A DNA stretch of 64,000 bases from Trissonchulus latispiculum (GCA_030248195.1 JASAND010022050.1:1-64000); one strand, 5' to 3'. Shown: positions 33,224 to 45,655, numbered from the stretch's first letter. A program made the numbers and translations. The notes: generated by a model from the letters alone, not told the origin.

Positions 33224-34375
33224 ACCAAAAAATGTGTGTACAAACTTTGACCCTTTATAGCAGATTAGACAATGGAGCAAACCCCAACAATGTATATATT
33301 TTTAGAATCGTCAGGAACTCAAGATTTCGAAAATCTAGAAAAATCCCGAATTCCGGGTTTCATTCACGGAAAATCTAAAAGTTTTAGTTTTTCGCCCAAT
33401 TTTTATCGCAATCAAAATTTTGTTTTGACTGTCGACTAGAGCTGGTTCCGCTGCATATTTTTGCTCTTACAAGTTTTTCACGAAAGTGAACCCAATTTCC
33501 GAAATTCCGGGTTTTCAAAATTTCCGGATTTTAAAAATTTTCTCCAATACCCACAAGATGGGTATCATTCGAAAGCTCTTATCGAGCTGAACAACTTTTG
33601 TAATAGAATGAACTCTTGAAAATGTACATAATTCCCAGAATTCGAGAAAACCGGATTTTCCGGATTTTAAAAATTTTCTCTAATACCCCACAATATGGGT
33701 ATCATTCGAAAGCTCTTGATGAGCTGAACAAATCTTGTAATAGAACCAATGTCTGAAAATGCACCCAATTCCCGAAATTCACGATTTCCGGATTTCACTC
33801 TAGCTTGGAAGGTATTAGCGAATTCCGAGAACTGGGCTCATTTCTGCGAGCTGGTTCTATTACAGGATTTGTTCAGCTCATCAAGAGCTTTCGAATGATA
33901 CCCATATTGTGGGTATTGGAGAAAAGTTTTAAAATCCGGAAAATCCGGGTTTCCCGAATTCCGGGAATTGCGTGCATTTTCAAGAGTTCATTCTATTGGA
34001 AAAGTTGTTCAGCTCGATAAGAGCTTTCGAATAATACCCATCTTGGGGTATTTGAAGAAAATTTTCAAAATCCGGAAATTTCGAAATCCCGGAATTCCGG
34101 GAATTGGGTGCACTTTCGTGAAAAACTTGCAAAAGCAAAAATATGCAGCGGGACCAGCTCTATTCGATTGTGAAAACAAATTTTTGATTGCGATAAAAAT
34201 TGGGTTAAAAATTAAAAAATTTAGACTTTCCGTGATTGAAACCCGGAATTCCAGATTTTTCCGGATTTTCTAAATCTCGGGTTCCTGAGGATTCTAAAAA
34301 TATATGTATTGTTGGGGTTTACTCCAAAGGTTAATCTGCTATAAATGGTCGAACCTTGTACACACATTTTTTGGT
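33224..34375. mobile_element. 1.15-kb foldback element
   Basis: The left end ACCAAAAAATGTGTGTACAA mirrors the right end TTGTACACACATTTTTTGGT, and the arms of about 560 bp remain complementary to the middle (near 33800). Landmarks: AGCAAACCCCAACAATGTAT / ATGTATTGTTGGGGTTTACT, and CCCGAATTCCGGG-type words. Inner sequence is rich in CCGGAATT/AATTCCGG and in TGGGTATCATTCGAAAGCTC, which occurs twice per arm. No ORF with a domain and no target duplication recognised. Confidence 0.75.
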
Positions 34376-34400
34376 GGTTTGATAACAAGTTTTGAGCATT

Positions 34401-34401
<1 letters not shown>

Positions 34402-34461
<60 letters not shown>

Positions 34462-34462
34462 T
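34402..34462. repeat. (TA)n microsatellite
   Basis: About 30 perfect TA units just outside the foldback right edge. Confidence 0.95.
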
Positions 34463-35855
34463 TTAAACACCCTTTTTATACGCTAAAGCACATAGAGAGA
34501 TCTATACACAAAACAATGCGTAAAAATTTATTGATGTATCCTGTATATAATGGTTGAAATCTAAAGCAATATGTGGTATCTTGTATTTGAATTTTCAAGC
34601 AATCCCTTTTATTTCAAGTGTATTACAATCCCTTTTATGTCAACTGTATAATAATAATATGGTCAAGCACATGTTCATTCATTCTGATTCATTCTGTAAG
34701 CGACAGACAACCTTAAATTTGAAATTGTTATGAAATTGTTTTGAAAAACAGACGAAAGTTTCTACTTTCTACTGGTGAAACTGCTCATCACATGACATAA
34801 AAACACAGTTTGATAGGTTAATTCTTAACTCAAGATAGTCTGGAGCTTAAGCTGTAGAACGGGTAATCTCGAACTAATTTTGGTTGGTGCAGAGATAATC
34901 TCTAACCCGGAGTTAGAGATAAGCTAAGTTAATAATCCTGAACTTGAAGATATCTTTAGCTTGAGCTTGAGATAATCTTGATGTTGGTGCTAACGGCCGT
35001 TAGTTGGTTAAATGATGACTGTTAAAGGCGTCAAATGTTACTACTTAGTTAGATATTTGTTGGCAGCCTACCATGCGCAATTAGAAGACATTTGTGGTAT
35101 TGCTACGACGTTATTGATGATTGAAATAACTGAATGAAATTTTAACTGCATTTGGCATTTGATTGGATAAATTTTGAATAGGTGTTGATGATTATGTCAT
35201 GTTAGTAATAAGGATGCTGCGAATGAGTTTTCGCTATCATCAGATCAGCATTATAGCTGTACGTGTGCTGCAAAACATTGAACACAGTTAAACTGGGGCA
35301 ATTTAAGGACCGACTAATCTGGAAAACAACCTTCCTCAAGTCAATTAGGGTGAATTGGCTGTGAGGGGTTCCATAAGATTTATTTACAAGATATATATTC
35401 TTCTTAATCGGCTTTTGTCCCAGACCAACACCATATGCTCAAATAGTCAATCGTGAAATCTAGTCCCCGGTGGTAGCACATCAGCAAGTGGTGTAGTAGC
35501 GTGAAAATTCAGTTAAGCATTTTAAGATAGAATTTAAGGTTCACTTCACTTCAGTTTACATAGGTTTATGTGTTATATTTACTATTTCATCGATTTTTTA
35601 TCTTCAAGTGCTTCGATAGGGCTCTATTTTAGGTAGCTTATAGCCTATGTATTTCTCTATGCTGCATTAGTGGTTCTCCTCGTTTTGCCTATACCTACGA
35701 TCCCTCTTTAAGTTACATCCAAATGCACATATATTTGCAGTTTTCGATACATAAAGATTTATTTCATAAAGATTCGATTTCATATCTGCGTATCAAAATA
35801 TTGCTTTAATTATTAATAATGCTCTTCAATTATTAATATGCTCATGGTTCATTGA
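34463..35855. other. No gene recognised, except AGATAATCT block
   Basis: 34850-34998 carries GAGATAATCTC words matching 32990-33180. The rest is AT-rich without a recognisable feature. Confidence 0.35.
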
Positions 35856-36116
35856 TTGTTACAGGTCTTGCTTCAAAGAGGTTCTGTTCTCATGTCAACG
35901 TTACTGAACGGATTGATTTTGTCTATGGTAGTGCTTAATCATTTTACAATCTACTCAAAGGCTATTCATTTGGGTTACACTCACGGATCTAGGAATATAC
36001 TAATTCAAGAAGAAGATCCAGAAAATCACCCGGCCAGATTAGTTTTCTTTGCCAAAAGACAGAAAATCCATAATCGTTATGCAGAAGGTGGAATCTTCGA
36101 TAACAAATATAGATGA
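35856..36116 (+). CDS. Possible terminal exon of an unknown membrane protein
   Basis: A good 3' splice site (TTGATTGTTACAG) lies just before 35866. The frame beyond it runs about 83 codons to a TGA. It encodes a hydrophobic stretch (residues about 15-40, one candidate membrane segment) and then a charged tail (QEEDPENHPARLVFFAKRQK). I recognise no family. Unlike the surrounding repeats it has balanced codon content. A matching upstream exon was not found in the window, so this may be chance. Confidence 0.25.
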   Translation: MLQVLLQRGSVLMSTLLNGLILSMVVLNHFTIYSKAIHLGYTHGSRNILIQEEDPENHPARLVFFAKRQKIHNRYAEGGIFDNKYR

Positions 36117-36556
36117 CATTAAGGGAGCGGAACTAAAAAATCGAAAATGTTAATGTACTTTCCTATTTTAATTAAATGAAGAACGGCAGAACCTAAGCCT
36201 TTTCACTTAAGACATAAACCCATTGTTACTGTATCTTATTTTTAGTTGAGAAGCTTGAGCCAACAGTATGCTATGTTTAGAGGTCCTTGTCGGACCGGTT
36301 GATAGTTCGCTCTCAAAAATGGCCCATTAACCTATTATCGAAATTGGTGCTGGAAAACTCGGTATAGTATATAAATGATGTTAAAAATTTTTAACTGGTA
36401 GAAACCTTACCTCTGATTTTTGCTTCCAAAGGAGTGATAAGTTGTAGTTGTATAAATGACTAAAAGAGTTGGCTCAAAACTCAAAATTTAAGCTTATAAC
36501 ATAAGAGATGACTGTTGCGTTATGGTTAACGGTTTACATTCATTACCGAGAATTGC
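36117..36556. other. No gene recognised
   Basis: AT-rich. It ends in one ACCGAGAATTGCTTA unit of the minisatellite that continues at 37546. Confidence 0.35.
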
Positions 36557-37545
36557 TTAAGGTGGTGATTCCCTTTGGTCACATAAAGTTTGCATCATTA
36601 TTACTCATTCATTACTTGGAGTTAAGAAGCCATTTTTATATCAAAATGTAGCTTGACATTTTCTCTTTTTAATGCATGCCACGAAACTAATGTTGCTTTT
36701 CTAAAATATTTTTAACACATTTTGAAAGAAGTATAATTTTCCAGAATTTTTGCAGACTCAAGTAAATTTTTCGCGAGACATCGGTTATATCATTCGATAC
36801 CTCCATCAAATAGCTGGGGACGATTTTTTATTTATTCTGAAATCGCTCTTCGTTATAGAGAAAAAAGCTGAAATGTGTGCGTAACCTGTGTTTTGCCTAC
36901 TTTTTCCAAATTTGTCAAGCAATTACTTTAGCTAGAAAGCAGCAATCGGGGCAACTTAAAAATCGTCCCTGGGTCTATTTGTGCAGAACACATTTGTTCA
37001 GTAGCAGCCCTCAAGCTTGCATGGTGACTGCTCCACAATCTTTGGAAAAAATTGGTCGTGTTTTTGCAAAAACTACATTTTTTATGATAGCAGCCTACAG
37101 GATAGCAGTTGGAAGGCGATCACCCATCGGATAATTTGTCCCTGTGAGACCTTCAGATCGACGCCCTTAGTTTGATTTTACGGCTTGCGTAGTTCAAGAA
37201 ATGTTGGATAATTTGATTTCTGCAAAAATGACAAGTTTTCGACGCCAAAACAAGAAAATCGGCTATATCTCACGGTAGAGAAAAGCTAGAAACTTGCTTT
37301 AAAAAGCAAAAATGTGAAGCTCAATGAGATCTTTCGAATGAATATAGTCGTAACTGTATAGCAGCTGCCAAACGTTCAGGAATTGGGGAAAAACCACTCT
37401 AACCGGAAATCTCGAATTTTTGAATCGGGATTGCGCGGAGGGTGTTAGAACGCTAAAAGAACTTATTTCGGAAAGTTTCATTGAATTTCATCTTGATTTA
37501 CGCCGCCAAACAACAATATGTGCCCAAAAGGAATCACCACCTTAA
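36557..37545. mobile_element. TTAA MITE (GGTGGTGATTCC family), full copy
   Basis: TTAA at 36557-36560 and 37542-37545. Tips GGTGGTGATTCCCTTTGG and CCAAAAGGAATCACCACC. 989 bp with no transposase. The tips resemble those of the GGTGCTGGTATCG family. The insertion splits a minisatellite, ACCGAGAATTGC on the left and CCGAGAATTGC on the right, so TTAA is the target. Confidence 0.85.
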
Positions 37546-37666
37546 CCGAGAATTGCTTTACCGAGTATTGCTTAAGCGAGAATTGCAAAAGCGAGACTTT
37601 GCTTTACCGAGAATTTGTTTAATTGAGAATTTGCTTTATCGAGAATTGCTTAACCGAGAAAATATC
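37546..37666 (+). repeat. Minisatellite, ACCGAGAATTGCTTT unit
   Basis: About eight 14-16-bp variants in a row (unit ACCGAGAATTGCTTT, with GAATTTG variants). One more unit lies left of the MITE at 36544-36558. A reverse-complement array is at 42812-42972. Confidence 0.75.
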
Positions 37667-38606
37667 TAAAACCGCTTATATACCTGTAAAACACGAAGCA
37701 TGCAAGAATCCTGGACCTGAAGAATATGATAACATGAAAAATTTGTGTGGCCTACCGACATACAGATCAATTTTCTCACAATGTTATGTTGTCTGAAGCA
37801 ATATTTCTAAAATAATTCGGAATAGTAATATGTGACTAAGTTTTGTTCCTGTTATAAAAATAGAAAATAAATCGTAACAAGGTGAATTTTCAGTTAATAC
37901 TTAAATAACCTAATTAAATATATTAAGGTAAGCTAAATATATAATTACTTAAACATAATATTGCTGAATCAGATTTACGGCCAGACAGGTAAGCACGGGT
38001 GGAATAAAAAACGAAACCGGCATTCAGCCCGATCACGGTACTGGTTCTCTGCCGCCAACAAACAAGGGGTTAAGGAAAATAGACTAAGGAGTAAGCAGAA
38101 CTGGTTTGAAAATTTGTTAACGTTTTAAAGTAACGTTTTAAATTTTAAATTTAATAAAAACATTAATATTTTAAATCAATCAGGATTCTGTTAGACAAGT
38201 TTTCATTAAAATTTGAAATATTTCTAATAGTTTATTGTAAATGATTATAAATGTAGTGAGGTTGGTTTGAGAATTATGCTCATTTGTATTTGTCTGCCCA
38301 CGATTCTACCCTATATTACAAATGCAGGAGTAAACTTATAACATAAATCTTTAATTTGTAAAACCGATCCCTTTTAATCTTGCATAGCCTATTTAGGTCT
38401 TGTTAGGGCTATGATTCCTTATTATTTTGTGGCTTTCCTTCCGCTCTTAGAGTTGTATAGGAACATCATGAATTTTGTAGTTTCTACAAAAGTGTGTCCC
38501 CGTCATCAGCTGAGGTTTCGGCACTTCTCTTTTCCTTTACGCTTTCCATTCCATTATTGCTATGGAACTGTTTGATCAGACTAATGATCGATTTGTCAAA
38601 ACAACT
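37667..38606. other. No gene recognised
   Basis: AT-rich. No domain or repeat end was seen. Confidence 0.35.
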
Positions 38607-38608
38607 TA

Positions 38609-39087
38609 GGCCCCATTTCATTAAAGATTGGACGGATTAGATTAAAATTGATCCGCATTAAAGAAATAGCACCTCGGATTAAACGAATTAAAATTTAATC
38701 CAGCGAGTTAAACTAGTTAAACGGATAAAATTTCATCCTGTTTCTTTAATGCACCTAGGATTAGAATTCTAATCTAATCCTGTTTCTTTATTCACACTTC
38801 GGATTAAAAACTGGAAGAGTTAATTTTACTCCGGCGTGCTTAATCGCTATTCCTTTAAAGATTAATTTTAATCCGTTTAATCCGTCTCCTGTATTTTCAA
38901 CTAGTTTGGCGGATTAAAATTTTTAATCGCAGTTTCTTTAATGGCGGATTAAACGAATAAAAATCAACTAGTTTAATCCGACGATTAAAAATGCTCGGAT
39001 GAAACGAGTCAATTTTAATCCGTTTTAATCCGGCTGATTTTTAATCCGTTTAATCCGATCATTTAAGCCTTTAAAGAAATAGGACCC
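38609..39087. mobile_element. Palindromic element of AATCC/GGATT words, flanked by TA
   Basis: The left end GGCCCCATTTCATTAAAG mirrors the right end CTTTAAAGAAATAGGACCC with a few changes, and TA lies on each side (38607-38608, 39088-39089). The interior is dense in GGATTAAA, TTTAATCC and AAAGAAATAG. TA flanks and short inverted ends would fit a Tc1/mariner-type MITE. The internal word repetition may instead point to a foldback. No ORF. Confidence 0.55.
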
Positions 39088-39539
39088 TAGATTTAAAAAG
39101 CTTTAATTTTATTATTTTTTATTGATTATTAGATTAATCTTTAAGTGGAATCATAGAGGACCGATACAAACTGTAATAATCCGCTTGTTAAGGGTCTTTT
39201 CGCGAAAGAGTAGAGCAGGTAAAGTAGAGTTTAACAGGTTTAACTACCCTCATGCTTGACTTTACCTCCATTGACCTCTTTTCACGAGCTTGAATTAAAA
39301 TTATTAGCTAGCCAAATATAAGTAATGTATATTATTTTAATTATATTAGACGTCATAAATTGAGTAACTTTCTGTTTATTATAAAAGAAGAAGACGGAAG
39401 AAAAAGTTTACTTCAGTATAGTGAGTAAACACAAAATCATAAAAATAGTAACAGAAAATCAAAAATAAGTATATAGTAAGGCAACTAATAACAGAAAAAA
39501 CCCAAGCATTATACTCATACGGAAGTAGGCAAGAGAGGA
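39088..39539. other. Probable LINE 3' UTR and unassigned DNA
   Basis: Downstream (minus sense) of the LINE stop codon. No other feature was seen. Confidence 0.3.
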
Positions 39540-42029
39540 TCAGTTTTGACCACCTAACCCCTTGCCCTTCAGAAATCCTGATAAATCTGCATTTTTGGCC
39601 AGAAGATTAGTAAAACTATTTGGCGCTAACACCACATTAGGTGGTATTGAATTCCAAATTTTAATTATTCTACAATGAAACAGATTTTCTAAAGAGTAGT
39701 TAGAAGTTCTTAGCGGTTCTAGTTTTAAACAGAAAGCGTGGCTACGTGCGACTGATAACGGTGCGAAAAAATGTTTATTAAAGTCAATGTCTATTAAACC
39801 ATGAACAATATTGTAAATCAATTTTAGGTCCTGCAAAATTCTACAATACCCAAGACTTTGCAATCCAGCAGCTTTTAACCGTTCGGTGTAAGATAGTGCC
39901 TGTAATCCAGGGATACACTTAGTGAAGCTACGTTGGATTTTTTCAATCGTATTTATATCTTTATGTAGAAAAGGTGACCATATACTGGAGCCAGATTCCG
40001 AAATAGGCCTAACATAGGTTTTGAAAATTTTGTTTAAAAAAATCTCTATTTCGCGACTTAAAGCCGCAAAAAATCATGGCCTGTACAAACATGCATTTCT
40101 TGTATACCTCTTTGCAATGTTCTGAAAACTTTAGGTTATGTGATAATGTAAAACCGATATCTTCATAGTTAGTTTACAAGGTAATTCTTCGCTATTAATA
40201 GTATATCTGGCAGGTTGTACGTAGCCACCAAATAAACATACTGAACACTTTTGAATGGCAAGGGATAATTGCCATTTTTGAGACCACTCATACAACCTGA
40301 CAAGACCTTCCTGAAGAAACAAATTTACCGCAGATTTTTTATCCACTCCAGAGTACAGTTTTACATTATTAGCATAAATCATAATTTCTGAATGTTGCAC
40401 ACAGTCTACAATATCATTTATATATATTAAAAACAGAATTGGTCCTAAAATAGTCCCTTGTGGAACCCCACTTTTAACGTCACATAAATTTGATTTTGAC
40501 CCGTCAACATCCACAAATTGTGTGCGACCCTGTAAGAAAGAGCTAATCCACTTTACTAGTCTTCCTTTAAAGCCATATTTTTCCAATTTATATATTAACT
40601 TAACATGAGAAACAGTGTCAAAAGCTTTAGCAAAATCAATATAACAACAGTGTACTGTCCTACCAGAGTTCATAATATTGAACCAGTCTATTAACGAGCC
40701 TAAGACATTGCTAACAGTTGACAGCTTCTTCGAAAAATCGTGTTGCTGGCTTGATAATGTAAAAAATTTACAATTTCATCACGAATAATACTTTCCATAA
40801 CTTTACAACAAACAGCAGTGAGACTAACCGGTCTATAGTTAACTGGATCGGAGTTTTCGCCTTTTCTTTTATAAATTGGAATGACTTTAGCCACTCCATT
40901 GGTCAGGGAGAACACCAGTGTTGAAACTAGCTTCAAACATTTTGCTGAGAGGATAGCAAATGCTAGTACTTATACATTTTAATAAGTAAGGGGAAATACC
41001 ATCAGGTCCTGCTGAAAGTTTGTCTGGTAACTTTTTGAGATGTTTCAGGACTATATCTGGACTTATGTTCACAAATTCAAACTCCTTGTTACACCTAGAA
41101 TCGAAATCTGGCATGTCGTTATTTGGGTCTGTAAACACGCTAGCAAACTGCTCGTTTAACATCTTTGCCTTTTCCACTTTAGAGTGCATCAATAGCATCA
41201 ATGCCGTTTTTTGTCATAGTAGGAATATTATCTTTCGATGTTAGTTTCGAGTTAACAAATCTATAAAATCTTTGTATAGAGTTTGATTTCAAAACGTCAG
41301 TTTCTTCTTTTAAAATATCATCGCTAGCTGAGGCTTTGGCAGCTTTTGCAACTTGTTTATAAGCCTCAAAATTTTCACTTGTTCGAATTCGTTTGTACGT
41401 ACACCATTTCAATCGTTTTTTGGAAAAAATTTTTTAGTTTTTGTAGACCAGGAACTTTTTTATGTACATTAGACTTTCCTCTAGGTACACACAGATCGAT
41501 GGCATATTCAAGGACGTGTGCGAAAGACGTCCACATATCATGTACCGATTGAGTTTCTCCAAAAATATTGTCAAAATCTATTGTTTCTAAAAAGCGTTTA
41601 GGGAAACGTAGTCTCCTTTTGTAAACTTAAAACAGGGCATCGATTTATTTTTAAATTCTTGCATTTTATTAACCGAAAAACTAATAACATTATGATCACT
41701 AGTACAAAAAGGTTCCAAAACGTTTACCCTCGAGACCAGTTGTTAATATTAAATCTAAAATGTTTACCTCTAGTGGGTTTGTCCACTTTCTGGTATAAAC
41801 CAACATCATGGAAAAAATTATCAAAAGTCTCTTCAGCTGTTAGAAGAAAATTTTGGCTGTCTGAAAACAAATTTGGCAAGTTAAAGTCTCCTAACATAAT
41901 TAAGTCCTTATTACGTATTAAATTTCGACTTTCCAATATGAACATATCATCAACTTCATTTGGCGTCAATGGGGAGCGATAGACTAAACACAACTCAACT
42001 TCTTCTTCATTAACATTTAAACTTAGCAT
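39540..42029 (-). pseudogene. Non-LTR retrotransposon (CR1/Jockey group) ORF2, inactive
   Basis: Minus-strand pieces in order: the end of an AP-type endonuclease (VYRSPLTPNEVDDMF, MLGDFNLPN, SDHNVISFSV) at 42029-41640; a connecting helix region (about 41412-41179); the RT fingers (KLSAGPDGISPYLLKC) at 41201-40887; KVIPIYKRKGENSDPVNYRPVSL at 40936-40700; and the palm (YIDFAKAFDTVSH, GVPQGTILGPILFLIYIND) at 40673-40131. The C-terminal domain (WNSIPPNVVLAPNSF) is at 39863-39540. The catalytic F/YADD box reads YANN, both Asp lost, and there are at least four frame breaks. The N-terminal endonuclease is cut. Confidence 0.9.
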
Positions 42030-42213
42030 CCAGAAGCCGGCAAATAATTACATTATTTATTCAAGTTAAAATCTAGTTTTTACACTATTGTTACGAGTTT
42101 GAGTTTGATTAATTCGAAAAATGAGGTAATATCGTACAACTCGTTTAAAATCATATTGATGAAACATAGAAACATAAGTAAACAGAAGCACACTTATACT
42201 AAGTTGTTAAAGT

Positions 42214-42728
<515 letters not shown>

Positions 42729-42745
42729 AACATTATATTCAGCCA

Positions 42746-42972
42746 TTCATCATTTAGTCCAGTATTGACAATGTACATTTCATCGTTTAGTCCAGTATTG
42801 ACAATGTACATTTCTCGGTTAAGCAATTCTCCGTAAAGCAATTCTCGGTAAAGCAATTCTCGGTAATAAGCAAAATGTGTATATTCGGTTTTTCTCGGTA
42901 AAGCAAAATTTAAAATTAACGGCTGCTCATTTTCTCGGTAAAGCAATTCTCGATTAAGCAATTATCGGTAAT
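42746..42972. repeat. 31-bp tandem pair and inverted TTCTCGGTAAAGCAA minisatellite
   Basis: TTTAGTCCAGTATTGACAAT repeats at 31-bp spacing (42752 and 42783). Then about ten units of TTCTCGGTAAAGCAA run to 42972. This is the reverse complement of the minisatellite at 37546-37666. Confidence 0.75.
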
Positions 42973-42997
42973 GAACGCACACGATGGTGGTTAATAT

Positions 42998-43440
42998 GTC
43001 TTGGTGGTGGTATCATTTTGTGCAGTGATTTTGCAGATTTTGCAGATTTTGCATTAAAACGCTGTAACTTTCGCAATTTTGGGAGTTTATAAGAGCTTTA
43101 TACATCGTTTTACAGCTTATAATAAGGATATTCATAAGAGTTAATAAATCTAGCGAAATTTGCAAAAAATTAACAAATATTTTCTGACATGTGCTAAATA
43201 TAGACTAAAATCTTTGAACACCAATTTTCCAAAACTATAGAATCGGCCAAAAGTTCTTTTGTTACATGATATGAAAGACATGTGGGTACAGGAAATTGTT
43301 TTTGGGATTTGGCTCAGCAGGTCCTAACGGGCGAGAAAATCGCCCAAATGCACGGTAACACGAAATTTCGCAGCTTCGTATTGAATTTTCTTGCAACTCG
43401 AAGTGCCTTAGCTCTAACCAAGAGAGTAGTATAGTGTACC
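42998..43440 (+). mobile_element. Partial TTAA-family MITE
   Basis: Left tip CTTGGTGGTGGTATCATTTT followed by the family body (TGTAACTTTCGCAATTTTGG, AAGACATGTGGG, GTCCTAACGG). The right end is missing and the left TTAA is not exact. It lies next to the inverted minisatellite. Confidence 0.6.
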
Positions 43441-43910
43441 CGTTTCGACCCTCACACTCGGGAAGGAGTAACCTTTGACCCGCCCTACTGCCAGTTTTTT
43501 AGTTCCATCCTTGCTCGCGATATATAGCCCCAGTTCACCTAGTAATTACTCCCAGTACTTCTTGTTTATTCTCCCGGTTCTACCTGTCAAACACCCTGTT
43601 TATAAATCTAGTTCTCCTTACTTGAAATTCTGCTATTCATCCAGTTCCTTTCCTTACCAATCAAATACCTTTACTACACCCTGTTTATACTCCTAGTTCT
43701 CTCGGATGCCACACCCAGTTCTTCACCCAGACCTGTATCAACCACACACCTACACAACGCCCTGCTTGTTCCTCTAGCATATACTCCCACCCAGTTCCTA
43801 CTTCATCCGTCTTTCTACTTCCTACTTTAAAGCCGTCCCTCTGTGCCTACCTACGTACGCTACTAGTCGACACACTAGTCCTGCTTAATCTACTGTTTTT
43901 GTTATTTAAC
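43441..43910. repeat. Degenerate pyrimidine-rich repeat
   Basis: CCCAGTTCT, CCTGTTTAT and TACTCCTAGTTCT words recur irregularly. The Ser/Pro/Tyr-rich frame here is unlikely to be a gene. Confidence 0.4.
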
Positions 43911-44228
43911 TTTTTAGGTTTTTATATACAATAACGACAAACATGTACAGTATATACAGGTAGTCCAAAGGAGGACTGGTGGGATAAGGGAGGTTACTGT
44001 AGGTTCTGTCCTACTGCGTACTCAGCCCCATCTGCCAGCCAAACGAATACATTTTTACTTCGCTTCGGAATGGTAAGGCTTTTTCTAAAATAATATCAGC
44101 AGCAGGCATCTCAGGGTAATTTCTAATGTGATTTTCTGCATCCATCCGAGTTCCGCAAAAGAAGCAACGGATCCAGACCCTAAGAAACTTTCTCCGTTCT
44201 CCAGGATAATGCTCCAATATTATTTATT

Positions 44229-45130
44229 TTAAGGGGTGTGCTTCCGGGTTTTATTGAGTTCGTCCCTAACCTTTTCTAGCAAGTTTCCGAGACGGTTTTC
44301 TCCTTGATAGTCCTTACTATAGGTTTCAGTTCCAGTTCCCCAGTATTTTTCAAATGAGTTGACAAACGCAATCTTCTTTTCGCCAGTACGGAGTAGTGTT
44401 TCTCTAGCCTGCTTGGTTTGCTCAAACTTAGCTCGAATACCTTCTAGAACAACTTTATCCTTAAGTTGGTCCAAAACTTTTGTGTTCTTTGCGGCTTCGC
44501 TCTAACGTCTAGCAGTTTTTTCGTTCAGGATAGCCTTTCTGCACTTCCAGTCATTAAAATACGCCGCTTTTTCACTTTCGTACCACTGCTGGACTGAGTA
44601 CTACATTTTCCCGTGCAGTCGGAAGGGGCAGAATTGAATGTTGCTGGAGGAGGTACCCAGTAGAGAACGTTGCGTCATTGACTATAGTCGGCTCCACAGT
44701 AGTAGAATTTCTTGAGATGTTCCTTAACATCGTTTTTGGTCTTTTCTGTGTTCATGTCTGTTTTTATGTACTTTCCACTTACGAACTGCTTGTTGAACTT
44801 CTCCATCCTTTCGATCATTCATCTCAAAGTACTTTCCTTGAAATCGACTCTAAACATCAGCAGCTCCTTTTCCTCGGGGAGTGCAGTGTGCACCACCTAT
44901 TCGCACCTAGTTATTCCAGTAAGACCCATCATCCCCATAAATTGATAGAAATATTTGTGCCTCATTTTTAAGACAAGCTTAGTGCCCTGAGAAAATAGGT
45001 AGGACCCTTTTTCTTTGGTGAACAATTTCAGAATAGAACGAGGTTTTGGATTCTGTTCGTAAATGGTTTTAATTTCCAAGAGCCACGGGTCAGGGTTGTT
45101 TTCCTCGTGTCACAATAATAAATCAATCAT
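44229..45130 (-). pseudogene. NADAR-domain gene, broken
   Basis: The minus strand encodes a better-preserved NADAR domain than the one at 10 kb. It shows an SVQQWYESEKAAYF-type opening (near 44600, seen in outline with frame changes), then a helix GIRAKFEQTKQARETLL, RTGEKK, YWGTGTE, and GENRLGNLLEKVRDEL. A TAG lies in frame at about 44510 and another stop about 44825. Coding-like sequence extends upstream to about 45130. The family hydrolyses ADP-ribosyl/riboflavin intermediates. This copy is interrupted and probably retroelement-derived. A separate 68-codon piece at 44217-44011 with a CFFCG...H motif may be its 3' continuation. Confidence 0.65.
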
Positions 45131-45386
45131 TTAAAATAATTAACTAAATCACCTGAAATAATTCATCAGACAAAACAGTTATATCAGAAACCTGAAATGG
45201 AAAAGAATACTTTAGCTTGGGCGTGGTCTGTTATTATATTTTCTTTCTGCGTTCTGAGCTTGAATTGCACAGACGCGTTCTGACCTTTTCTTCAGTTCGA
45301 AGTTATGTTTTGGCTACGGCCAATAAAGTAGTCTAGCCTGAACCTGCTTGTCCTCAATGTCCTCAAACGAAAATTCCTTTTCCAGC

Positions 45387-45392
45387 TAGAAA
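45387..45392 (+). repeat. Target-site duplication, left (TAGAAA)
   Basis: TAGAAA precedes the left inverted repeat and is repeated exactly at 51248-51253 after the right one. A 6-bp perfect duplication defines both element edges. Confidence 0.85.
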
Positions 45393-45655
45393 TGTCCGTG
45401 TACGGCTTGACCAAATGATATTTCGGTGAAAAACAAAAATCAAAAAACAAAAATCGCCCGGTTGATATTTGATTTTTGATTTTTGTTTTTACTGAAAAAT
45501 CAAAAATCCCAGCAATGAATTTCGAATTTTGAATTTTTGTAAAATAAACAAAAATCAACTTTCAAAATACAAATTTGCGCGAATTGGTTTTTGATTTTTG
45601 ATTTTTGTTTTTGATTTTGTCTCAATTGCCCCCTCCGTAACAGCTAATTGGGTGG
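45393..45655 (+). repeat. Left terminal inverted repeat
   Basis: Starts TGTCCGTGTACGG, then a field of GATTTTTGTTTTT/CAAAAATC words, and closes with GTCTCAATTGCCCCCTCCGT and AACAGCTAATTGGG. Subterminal repeats like these commonly bind the transposase. That role is inferred. Confidence 0.8.
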
